DNA of 64,000 nt from assembly GCA_031363055.1 (NCBI GenBank), contig JANLTP010000070.1, positions 1-64,000 of the forward strand, given 5' to 3'. Below are positions 57,761-64,000 of the stretch, one piece after another; the first letter of the stretch is position 1; each line of letters opens with the position of its first letter. The notes under the pieces were generated by a model. It worked only from the letters and a program-made list of their open reading frames with translations, was not told the DNA's origin and did not search any database. A program made the translations under genes and the position numbers. This DNA is from JANLTP01 sp031363055. GTDB lineage: Bacteria; Pseudomonadota; Gammaproteobacteria; Burkholderiales; Burkholderiaceae_E.

Positions 57761-58903
57761 CTATTGGGTGCGTACGATTTCATCGGTAATCTGATACTTT
57801 CCGTCCAGCCACTGCACGATTTCGCGCGCTGCCGCGTGATCGACGCCAGCGTACCGTTCACGCAGTGTTTCGTGCAGGGGACCGAGCCGATCCAGACCGG
57901 TATCTTGCAACGCAATCAGATCGGCTTGAACCATTCGATCCAGCCCGTCACCAAGCATCAAGCGGCACGCCTTCGCCATGGCAACCCCGTAAGCATACGC
58001 CTCGTCGCCGATCCGGTAGCGTTCGGCCAATGTAATCGCTGCAATACAGCCGAGAATGGGCTGAAGTGCCGGATTGATCGCATGGGCGCGCAGCAGCGCC
58101 GCATTGCTGGCCGGACGGCCGGTAAAGCCACGCAGATGCAGTTGTTTTGACATGCGCTGGCCATCGTTGACGGGGTAGTTGTCCCAAAGCACCGGCAATC
58201 GACCGAGCATTTGCGCAACCTGCTTTAAATGAGCGGGTCCGTATTCACGCGAGCACACCTCCTCGCCGGTCCAGAAGATAGCGATGGCCGGATCCAGCCA
58301 TCGGCCCAATTGCGGCAAGTAGTCGGGCGGACGCGCACCGAAGAATCGATCGAGCGCTGGATCGTCGCTGTAATAACTCGGGCAGACAAACAGTCGGCTG
58401 GCGCGGGTCCGCGTCGAGGCGAACGCCACCAGGCCGGCCTGGCGTTGCGCCAGCTTCGGGTCGTCGCCGGGTATGTCATCAAACAGGATCGCCAGATCGT
58501 CGATACCAATCGCATCGAAGCTGGCCAGTCGACTGGCCAAATAGGTCCAGTCTGCGCTGGCGCCTGAATCATCAAACTCATGCGGACTCAAGCCTACACC
58601 GAAGCGCACGCCGAGCGCGCGACAGTGCTGCGCAAAAGCGCTGATCGCTGCGATCTCATCACGATCCATGGGCGCCCGCCATGCGCGACGCAAGGACAGC
58701 GCCGCCTTCGGTGCATACAGGTAAAAGCAATATCCGTGCGGCGCCAGATGGGTGATGACTTGTTCGCGTTCCGGCCAGCTCCAGGCACGACCGTAATAGC
58801 CTTCGATGATGCCCAGCTCCAGCGATTGCGAGTGACTGTCTGAGCGCTGCGAGTGCTTGTCTGCGAGTTTCTTGATCCCGACACCCTCCCAGGCTGCGGT
58901 TAT
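57761..58903 (-). CDS. GH84-like beta-N-acetylglucosaminidase, start codon unusual
   Basis: The protein (about 380 residues) has the GH84 NAGidase/O-GlcNAcase domain: GIIEGYYGRAWSWPER near the start and the catalytic Asp pair in ILFDDIPGDDP. VCPSYYSDDP and LWDNYPVND are further family blocks. GH84 enzymes remove GlcNAc by substrate-assisted catalysis. No ATG, GTG or TTG occurs in frame between the UbiE-like gene stop and the domain. An ATA at 58903 overlaps that stop as ATAA, where other pairs here have ATGA; the next in-frame ATG is at 59131, deep inside the methyltransferase gene. No signal peptide is apparent from 58903. Confidence 0.75.
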   Translation of the reverse strand: MTAAWEGVGIKKLADKHSQRSDSHSQSLELGIIEGYYGRAWSWPEREQVITHLAPHGYCFYLYAPKAALSLRRAWRAPMDRDEIAAISAFAQHCRALGVRFGVGLSPHEFDDSGASADWTYLASRLASFDAIGIDDLAILFDDIPGDDPKLAQRQAGLVAFASTRTRASRLFVCPSYYSDDPALDRFFGARPPDYLPQLGRWLDPAIAIFWTGEEVCSREYGPAHLKQVAQMLGRLPVLWDNYPVNDGQRMSKQLHLRGFTGRPASNAALLRAHAINPALQPILGCIAAITLAERYRIGDEAYAYGVAMAKACRLMLGDGLDRMVQADLIALQDTGLDRLGPLHETLRERYAGVDHAAAREIVQWLDGKYQITDEIVRTQ

Positions 58904-59655
58904 GGCCGCGTCGCCTGATACTCGGAAAAAATGCCCAATTCGACATGCCGTCGAACCTCGGAAAATCCGGCCGTACGCAGTGCCTGCATCACCGCTTCCG
59001 GCGGCACACAGGCTTCTATGGTGTCCCAGTAATAGCGCCAGATGCGCGCCGTTTCGGCGTCGCGCGACCAGACCCGGGCAATTGCCGGCACAATGGTTTT
59101 CAGATAAATTTTGAGCAGGCGCCCCGACCACTGACCCTCGGCGCGGGTGATCTCGAGCAAACAGATTCTTGCACCGGGTCGGGTGACCCGGAAAAACTCG
59201 CTGAAGGCAGTGTCCAGCGAGGACAGATGGCGCAATGCGAAACCCATGCTCAAAAAATCGCCGGACTGATCGGGCAGCGGAATCGCCTCGCCCTTGCCTT
59301 CGAGTAACTTGACCCCAGCAGGCAGCCGGGCATGCGACATCATGCCGGCGCTCGGATCAACGCCGGTGACGAGCGTCGCATCGCCCACAATATGAGCCGC
59401 CTCACGGGCAACCAGGCCCGTGCCAATGCCGACATCGATGACCGACATGCCCTTTTTCAAGCCGGCTCGCAGCAAGGCTTGCCGGCGGTACCAGGGACCA
59501 CTGCCAAAGCCGATGAGTTTTTCGATGCGATCGTAGTGGGCGGAGGTCTTGTCGAAAATAGTATCGAGAAACGCTTGGCGGGCATCTTCGCTCGAATAAT
59601 ACTGATTCAAAACCTTATGCGGTACCAGCTTGGTAAACGACGGTTCGGAAGTCAT
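58900..59655 (-). CDS. Class I SAM-dependent methyltransferase, UbiE-like
   Basis: The 251-residue protein has the UbiE/COQ5 pattern: FDKTSAHYDRIEKLIGFG near the N-terminus, SAM motif I in VIDVGIGTGLVAR, GEAIPLPDQSGDFLSMGFALRH and LLEITRAEG. UbiE itself methylates ubiquinone/menaquinone precursors; this diverged copy may modify another lipid-like substrate. Its TAA overlaps the putative start of the GH84 gene. Confidence 0.87.
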   Translation of the reverse strand: MTSEPSFTKLVPHKVLNQYYSSEDARQAFLDTIFDKTSAHYDRIEKLIGFGSGPWYRRQALLRAGLKKGMSVIDVGIGTGLVAREAAHIVGDATLVTGVDPSAGMMSHARLPAGVKLLEGKGEAIPLPDQSGDFLSMGFALRHLSSLDTAFSEFFRVTRPGARICLLEITRAEGQWSGRLLKIYLKTIVPAIARVWSRDAETARIWRYYWDTIEACVPPEAVMQALRTAGFSEVRRHVELGIFSEYQATRP

Positions 59656-59745
59656 GGCGGGGCGTGAGTTTTAGAGAGATGAACTGGAAGTTACCACACC
59701 TCGTTGAAAGTAATCATCGCAACCGATTGGACCAATTCACTGCTC

Positions 59746-59765
59746 AGGATTAGAGTGCCAATCCT
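59746..59765. promoter_or_regulatory. Inverted repeat upstream of the branched-chain amino-acid transporter genes
   Basis: AGGATT and AATCCT form perfect arms around an 8-base spacer 36 bases before the ATG of the substrate-binding protein gene. It could be an operator or an mRNA hairpin. Confidence 0.3.
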
Positions 59766-59800
59766 GCAGCATTCCATTCCAATAATTCGGAGACTGGCCC

Positions 59801-60964
59801 ATGAGTTTGATCACATCGATGCGTCACGGTATTCGTCCTTTCCTCGGTGCCTGGGCGCTAGCCGTACTGCTGTGCACTGCGCTCGCGAGTCCGGCCCATT
59901 CACAGGACGTCATCAAAATCGGCGCGGCCCTGCCAATGAGTGGTCCGAACGCCGAGTATGGCGATCTGTTCGGCAGCGCGGCCAATCTGGCGATCGAACA
60001 CATCAATGCCGACAAGATGCTCTCGAAGAAACTCGTGCTGCTGATCGAGGACAGTCAGGCACTGCCACAGCAGGGCGTGGTCGCCATGAACAAGTTGGTC
60101 AGCGTCGAGAAGGTGCCGTTTGTGCTGAGTGCCTTCACGGGCGTCAGCAAGGCGGTGGCACCGGTCGGCGACAAGGCCAAGGTGGTGACCGTCAATGGCG
60201 GCGGCATCAGCCCGGATCTGGCCGAGCTGGGCGACTACTTCTGGAATGTCATTCCGCTGGTGAATCTCGAGATCCAGGTGTTCGCGCCCTACCTGGTCAC
60301 CGAGCGCGGCTTCAAGAAAATCGCCCTGGTCTATGTCGATGACCCGGCCGGAGAGGCGGTTCGCAAGGAACTCATGAACAGTATTCCAGCGCTCGGCGGC
60401 AAGATCGTCGCCGATCTGCAAATTCCGCGTGCCTCGCAACAGTTCAGTGGCATTGCCGCCAAAGTCCGCGAATCGGCGCCGGATCTGGTGTTCATCGTTT
60501 CGTTCGGTGCCCAGCAATCGCAGATCGTCAAGCAGTTGCGCGATAACGGTGTCTCCCAACAATTGGCGAGCTACTCGACGTTCTCGGCGCCGACCGTGAC
60601 GCAATTGCCGGAAGCTAAAGGCGCCCTGTTCCCGACCCAATCCGTTATCTGGGATGCCGATGCCGCCAGCCAGCGCGTCGCCAAGGATTGGAAAGCCAAG
60701 AAGGGCAAGGAGCCGACTGCCTACGTGGCCAACTATTACAACGCTGTGTTGCTGTTCGCGAAACTCGCGCAAGCACTCGAGAAAGCGGGCAAACCGATCA
60801 CCGGTGAAAACCTGTTGGCGCAACGCAAGGCGATGGGCAGCTTCGACGTGGTCGGCGGCAAGATGCAGTTTCTACCGAATGGCACTGTATCCATGCCGCT
60901 GCAAATCAACGAAGTCGACGGCGCCGCTGGCAAGGTCATCAAGAGCGGACTGATCGCGAAGTAA
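59801..60964 (+). CDS. livK: Branched-chain amino-acid-type ABC transporter, substrate-binding protein
   Basis: The 387-residue periplasmic protein has a signal peptide (hydrophobic WALAVLLCTALAS, cleavage near SPAHSQ) and a Peripla_BP_6 fold beginning DVIKIGAALPMSGPNAEYGD. It would deliver a leucine-type amino acid, amide or organic acid to the LivHMGF complex; specificity cannot be fixed. GGAGA lies before the ATG. Permease and ATPase genes follow in the usual order, and leucine uptake would fit the leucine catabolic genes in this window. Confidence 0.9.
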   Translation: MSLITSMRHGIRPFLGAWALAVLLCTALASPAHSQDVIKIGAALPMSGPNAEYGDLFGSAANLAIEHINADKMLSKKLVLLIEDSQALPQQGVVAMNKLVSVEKVPFVLSAFTGVSKAVAPVGDKAKVVTVNGGGISPDLAELGDYFWNVIPLVNLEIQVFAPYLVTERGFKKIALVYVDDPAGEAVRKELMNSIPALGGKIVADLQIPRASQQFSGIAAKVRESAPDLVFIVSFGAQQSQIVKQLRDNGVSQQLASYSTFSAPTVTQLPEAKGALFPTQSVIWDADAASQRVAKDWKAKKGKEPTAYVANYYNAVLLFAKLAQALEKAGKPITGENLLAQRKAMGSFDVVGGKMQFLPNGTVSMPLQINEVDGAAGKVIKSGLIAK

Positions 60965-61003
60965 CCGCCGCTCTAGCGCTCAACCGCTAAAAGACATCGC
61001 GGC

Positions 61004-61879
61004 ATGTTATTGCTTCAACTGTTCATCAACGGACTGCAGCTCGGTGCCATCTATGCACTGACTGCCGTCGGCTTTGCGCTGATCTTCGGTTCCACCAAGG
61101 TGTTTCACGTCGCCCACGGCGCCGCGTTCACCCTGGCCGGCTACCTGTTCTGGTGGAGCCTGACCGCGCTAAAATGGCACTGGCTCGCTGCCTTGCTGCT
61201 GGCAGTCGTGGTGGTCGTGTTGTTCGGGCTCTTCATGGAGCGATTCATCTATCGGCCGATTCAACGCCACGAGGGCGCGTTCTTCACGGTGTTCATCGCC
61301 GCGTTCGGCGTGCAGATCATCGTACAAAATCTGATCGGTACCGTCTTCGGGCGCGGTTTCGAGACCGTCACGCTGGACATGAGTCGTGCCGTCGAGCTCA
61401 TGCCAGGCTTGTTCGTCGCACCGATCGCCGGCATTTCAATAGCGGTTGCGATCGTTTGTTTTGTTGCGCTGGTTCTGTTCTTGTCACGCACCCATGTCGG
61501 CACCGCCATGCGGGCACTGGCCGACAACCCCGATCTGGTGCGCGTATTCGGTCTCGAGCCGACTCGCATTGCCCAGTATGCCTTCGCACTCGGCTCGGCG
61601 CTGGTGGTACCCGGTGCCGCGCTGACCGCCGTGACCCAGGGCCTGAACCCGGGCATCGGCGCGCACATCATGCTGATCAGTCTGGCTTCAACCATTGTCG
61701 GTGGCATCGGTTCGCTGCGCGGCGCCGCCTACGCGGGCATGTTGATCGGTCTGGCGGAAAGCATGGCGGTCTGGAAGCTCGATCCGCAGTGGAGCGAAGC
61801 GGTCACCTTCATCATTCTGTTCTTCTTCATCATCTTTCGACCGGCCGGATTTCTGGGCCGACCGCAAGGGGCGAAGTAA
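61004..61879 (+). CDS. livH: Branched-chain amino-acid-type ABC transporter permease LivH
   Basis: The 291-residue inner-membrane permease has about eight hydrophobic segments and the LivH blocks LFINGLQLGAIYALTAVGFA and MRALADNPDLVRVFGLEP (ATPase coupling loop). LISLASTIVGGIGSLRGA follows towards the C-terminus. It starts 39 bases after livK and pairs with LivM. Confidence 0.92.
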   Translation: MLLLQLFINGLQLGAIYALTAVGFALIFGSTKVFHVAHGAAFTLAGYLFWWSLTALKWHWLAALLLAVVVVVLFGLFMERFIYRPIQRHEGAFFTVFIAAFGVQIIVQNLIGTVFGRGFETVTLDMSRAVELMPGLFVAPIAGISIAVAIVCFVALVLFLSRTHVGTAMRALADNPDLVRVFGLEPTRIAQYAFALGSALVVPGAALTAVTQGLNPGIGAHIMLISLASTIVGGIGSLRGAAYAGMLIGLAESMAVWKLDPQWSEAVTFIILFFFIIFRPAGFLGRPQGAK

Positions 61880-61915
61880 ATGTTGGCGAATCATTTAATG
61901 CGGGCGAATCAATAG
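61880..61915. repeat. Imperfect direct repeat between livH and livM
   Basis: AATGTTGGCGAATCATTT and AATGCGGGCGAATCAATA are two diverged copies of an 18-bp unit filling the whole gap, right after the livH stop. Confidence 0.75.
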
Positions 61916-62797
61916 ATGTGGGCCTATGTCAACAACCTCGCCGTGTTGATTTCGATCAACGCCATTCTCGCGGTCACGTTGAACTTTGTGCTGGGCTACG
62001 CCGGCATCTTCTCAATGGCTCACGCGATGTTCTTCGGGGTCGGCGCCTACGCGGCGGCGTTTGTTGCGCTCAAGTTCGGTGTCGGATTTTTCGCGGCAAC
62101 GGCGTTCAGCATGCTGGTGGCGGCACTCATCTCGCTGGCGCTGGCGTTACCAGCGCTGCGAGTGCGCGGCGAATATTTCGTCGCCGCCTCGCTGGGCCTG
62201 CAAATGCTGGCGGTGACGGTGTTCTCGGAATGGAAATCGGTCACTGGCGGCATCGGTGGTCTGACCAATATTCCAGCCGCCCGTCTGTTCGGTTTCCAAT
62301 TTTCAAACCCGGTGCACTTCCTGGGATTGAGCTTGATTTGTCTAAGCATCATCCTGCTAATCATCCGCATTCTGGTGCGATCCAGTTTCGGTCGTAGCCT
62401 GAAAGCCATCCGCGACGATGAAACAGCCGCCTGGGCCTACGGTAAAAACGTTGCCATTGTGAAAACCACTGCGGTCGTGTTGTCGTCGGCACTGGCCGCC
62501 GTCGCCGGTTCGCTGTACGCGTTTTACATGAGCTTCATCAACGTCGAAAGTTTTGCGCTCGATACCTCGACTTACCTGATGGCGATGGTCATCATCGGCG
62601 GCACGGCCACGCTGTTCGGCCCGGTGGTCGGCGCCGTGCTGATCTTGCTGTTGCCCGCCGTGCTCAGTTACCTGCCCTACTTACCGGCCACCGAAGTCGG
62701 CTCGATTCAACAGATCGTCTACGGCCTGGCGATGGTGCTGGTCATGATCTTTCGGCCCAGCGGCCTGTGGGGCTTTCAGGATCGGGCCAAAACGTGA
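61916..62797 (+). CDS. livM: Branched-chain amino-acid-type ABC transporter permease LivM
   Basis: The 293-residue permease shows LivM features: LNFVLGYAGIFSMAHAMFFGVGAY near the N-terminus, VRGEYFVAASLGLQ, LKAIRDDETAAWAYG (coupling loop) and VIIGGTATLFGPVVGA. Its TGA overlaps the GTG start of livG (GTGA), implying coupled translation. Confidence 0.92.
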   Translation: MWAYVNNLAVLISINAILAVTLNFVLGYAGIFSMAHAMFFGVGAYAAAFVALKFGVGFFAATAFSMLVAALISLALALPALRVRGEYFVAASLGLQMLAVTVFSEWKSVTGGIGGLTNIPAARLFGFQFSNPVHFLGLSLICLSIILLIIRILVRSSFGRSLKAIRDDETAAWAYGKNVAIVKTTAVVLSSALAAVAGSLYAFYMSFINVESFALDTSTYLMAMVIIGGTATLFGPVVGAVLILLLPAVLSYLPYLPATEVGSIQQIVYGLAMVLVMIFRPSGLWGFQDRAKT

Positions 62798-63558
62798 CCA
62801 GCGTCGACGGAGCCGGCGAGATCCTGCTCGAGACGCGCGGCATGTCAAAAACCTTTGGCGGACTGAAGGCGGTCGATAACGTCAGCTTCGCGCTGCGCGC
62901 CGGCATTGTCACCGCGTTGGTCGGCCCCAACGGTGCCGGCAAAACAACCTTGTTCAACATGATCACCGGCCACCTCGAGCCCGATGCCGGATCAGTCACC
63001 TGGTTGGGTCAATCGATCTTGGGCATGGCGCACTGGCGAATCGCACAACTGGGCATCGGGCGCACCTTCCAGGACTTGAAATTATTCAATCAGATGACGG
63101 TTGCAGAGAACGTGCTGACGGTCACGGAACGCGGCTCTTGGGTTTGGCAGAGCGGGGGAGCCGCCGGCAAGGCGGCACGGCGCGAGCAGGCCGAGGCCGC
63201 GTTGCTGGCGGTTGGCTTGCAGGACCGCAGAAACGCACGGGCGGTGGATCTCGCCTATGCCGAACGCAAGTTCCTGAGCATCGCACGAATCATGGCGGCC
63301 GGCTCCCGACTCTGGCTGCTCGACGAGCCAGCCTCCGGGCTCGATCCGCGCTCCTACGAACGTTTTCTGGCGCTGCTGCGCGAACAGCAAACCAAGGGCA
63401 TTACCATTTGCATCATTGAACATAATCTCGACATCGTCAAAGGCATCTCGGATCGCATTGCGTTTCTCGATCAGGGACGGCTGTTGACCGAAGGCGACCC
63501 GGCCACGATTCTCTCGGACCCGGCCTTGGCGGCGATTTATTTCGGCGAGCGTAATTGA
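62794..63558 (+). CDS. livG: Branched-chain amino-acid-type ABC transporter ATPase LivG
   Basis: The 254-residue ATPase has Walker A GPNGAGKTTLFN and the LivG-type GRTFQDLKLFNQMTVAEN block. Walker B is LWLLDEPASGLDP and the switch His lies in IIEHNLD. The signature segment reads DLAYAERKFLSIARIMA, a divergent form of the usual LSGGQ-type loop. GTG at 62794 overlaps the livM stop. An upstream in-frame start would add nine residues inside livM. Confidence 0.9.
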   Translation: MTSVDGAGEILLETRGMSKTFGGLKAVDNVSFALRAGIVTALVGPNGAGKTTLFNMITGHLEPDAGSVTWLGQSILGMAHWRIAQLGIGRTFQDLKLFNQMTVAENVLTVTERGSWVWQSGGAAGKAARREQAEAALLAVGLQDRRNARAVDLAYAERKFLSIARIMAAGSRLWLLDEPASGLDPRSYERFLALLREQQTKGITICIIEHNLDIVKGISDRIAFLDQGRLLTEGDPATILSDPALAAIYFGERN

Positions 63559-64000
63559 GCGCGACAACGCCGATCACAACGCCGGTGCTACGCGGAGAGA
63601 ACCTGCGCGTCGGTTACGGCGGCAAGCCGGTGCTACAGGACGTCTCGATCGAACTCAGAGCCAACGAAGTGCTGTGTGTGATCGGCCACAACGGTGCCGG
63701 CAAATCAACCTTGATGCGCAGCTTGTTCGGGCTGGTCAAGCCGCAGTCGGGGCAAGTCTCGGTCGACGGCCAGATCCTGTCGTCACATACGCCGCGCAAT
63801 CTGGCCGAACTCGGTATTGCCATGATGCCCGAAGGCCGCGGCATCTTTCCAAGTCTTACCGTTGAGGAAATTTTCTCGTTGGGCCTTTGGTCGGCCAACG
63901 TACCCAAGGCCGAACGTCAGCAACGCATCGATTGGGTCATCAGCATCCTGACACCGATCAGCCAGTTCTACACCAAACAAGCCGGTCTGTTGTCCGGTGG
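63555..64000 (+). CDS. livF: Branched-chain amino-acid-type ABC transporter ATPase LivF, cut by window end
   Basis: About 148 residues are visible. LRVGYGGKPVLQDVS, Walker A GHNGAGKSTLMRSLFG and MMPEGRGIFPSLTVEE (typical of LivF) are present. The signature loop begins at the edge (LLSGG). The start is a TTG overlapping the livG stop (TTGA); a GTG at 63585 is the alternative. It completes a LivKHMGF operon. Confidence 0.88.
   Translation, partial: MSATTPITTPVLRGENLRVGYGGKPVLQDVSIELRANEVLCVIGHNGAGKSTLMRSLFGLVKPQSGQVSVDGQILSSHTPRNLAELGIAMMPEGRGIFPSLTVEEIFSLGLWSANVPKAERQQRIDWVISILTPISQFYTKQAGLLSG

Noticed and set aside
58904..59131. GH84 protein starting at ATG 59131
   Set aside because: It would overlap the methyltransferase gene by more than 230 bases and the extra sequence has no GH84 similarity or signal peptide.

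Overview
The window is GC-rich (about 60% by eye), densely coded and proteobacterial. AceK, a MerR/LiuR-type regulator with isovaleryl-CoA dehydrogenase and methylcrotonyl-CoA carboxylase genes, a LivKHMGF transporter, MipA/OmpV, a TonB protein and a dual-BON lipoprotein together suggest a betaproteobacterium, perhaps Burkholderiales-like. That placement is inference from gene content; there is no rRNA or tRNA gene in the window to confirm it.

Layout. 1-0.4 kb: N-terminal part of a LEA14-like lipoprotein gene that leaves the window. 0.8-5.8 kb: a tight three-gene unit of class III nucleotide cyclase with TPR-like region, PAP2/vanadium-haloperoxidase-fold enzyme with eight N-terminal YNGG repeats, and subtilisin-like S8 protease. 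This is the best candidate for an undescribed system. 5.9-16.6 kb: DUF2237, a LiuR-like regulator with an operator-like palindrome inside its own promoter, a DUF1800/DUF1501 secreted pair, isovaleryl-CoA dehydrogenase, AceK, thiolase, SDR, RidA and a short-chain acyl-CoA dehydrogenase. 16.7-20.6 kb: a three-subunit molybdenum hydroxylase (FAD, 2Fe-2S and Mo subunits) with overlapping start/stop codons. 20.6-23.2 kb: small lipoprotein, ABC1/UbiB-like kinase, nitronate-monooxygenase-like enzyme. 23.2-25.3 kb: AT-richer accessory islet with an orphan TcmP-like gene and a Phd/VapC-type toxin-antitoxin pair. 25.3-34.8 kb: BT1/MFS-like transporter, acyl-CoA synthetase, lipoprotein, CoxG-like protein and the leucine/isovalerate genes mccB-liuC-mccA. 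34.9-39.9 kb: a decay zone with an internally deleted cupin gene, a ThDP enzyme divergent from an acyl-CoA ligase, an internally deleted GntR regulator and a RhuM remnant. 40-52.8 kb: mixed metabolic and envelope genes (hydrolase, hydroxyacid dehydrogenase, TonB, MBL enzyme, rhodanese, SDRs, GNAT, Yip1-like protein, gamma carbonic anhydrase, GMP reductase, flavin halogenase-like enzyme). 53-59.7 kb: dual-BON lipoprotein, MipA/OmpV, acyltransferase-glycosyltransferase-thioesterase trio, an HtrA-like pseudo-protease, a GH84 glycosidase lacking an obvious start codon, and a UbiE-like methyltransferase. 59.8-64 kb: LivKHMGF-type ABC transporter, the last gene cut by the window end.

How the genes work together. 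Much of the window serves acyl-CoA metabolism. Leucine or isovalerate carbon would pass through isovaleryl-CoA dehydrogenase, methylcrotonyl-CoA carboxylase and methylglutaconyl-CoA hydratase towards acetoacetate and acetyl-CoA, with thiolase handling acetoacetyl-CoA. AceK, which switches flux to the glyoxylate shunt when acetyl-CoA is the carbon source, sits inside this cluster.

A striking genome-level trait is the number of short (8-17 bp), 2-5 copy, slightly diverged tandem arrays. Several lie at gene ends where they duplicate the stop codon; others are expanded in frame inside protein linkers. Alongside them are at least three genes that have lost internal or terminal segments, which suggests a lineage prone to slippage-type duplication and deletion.
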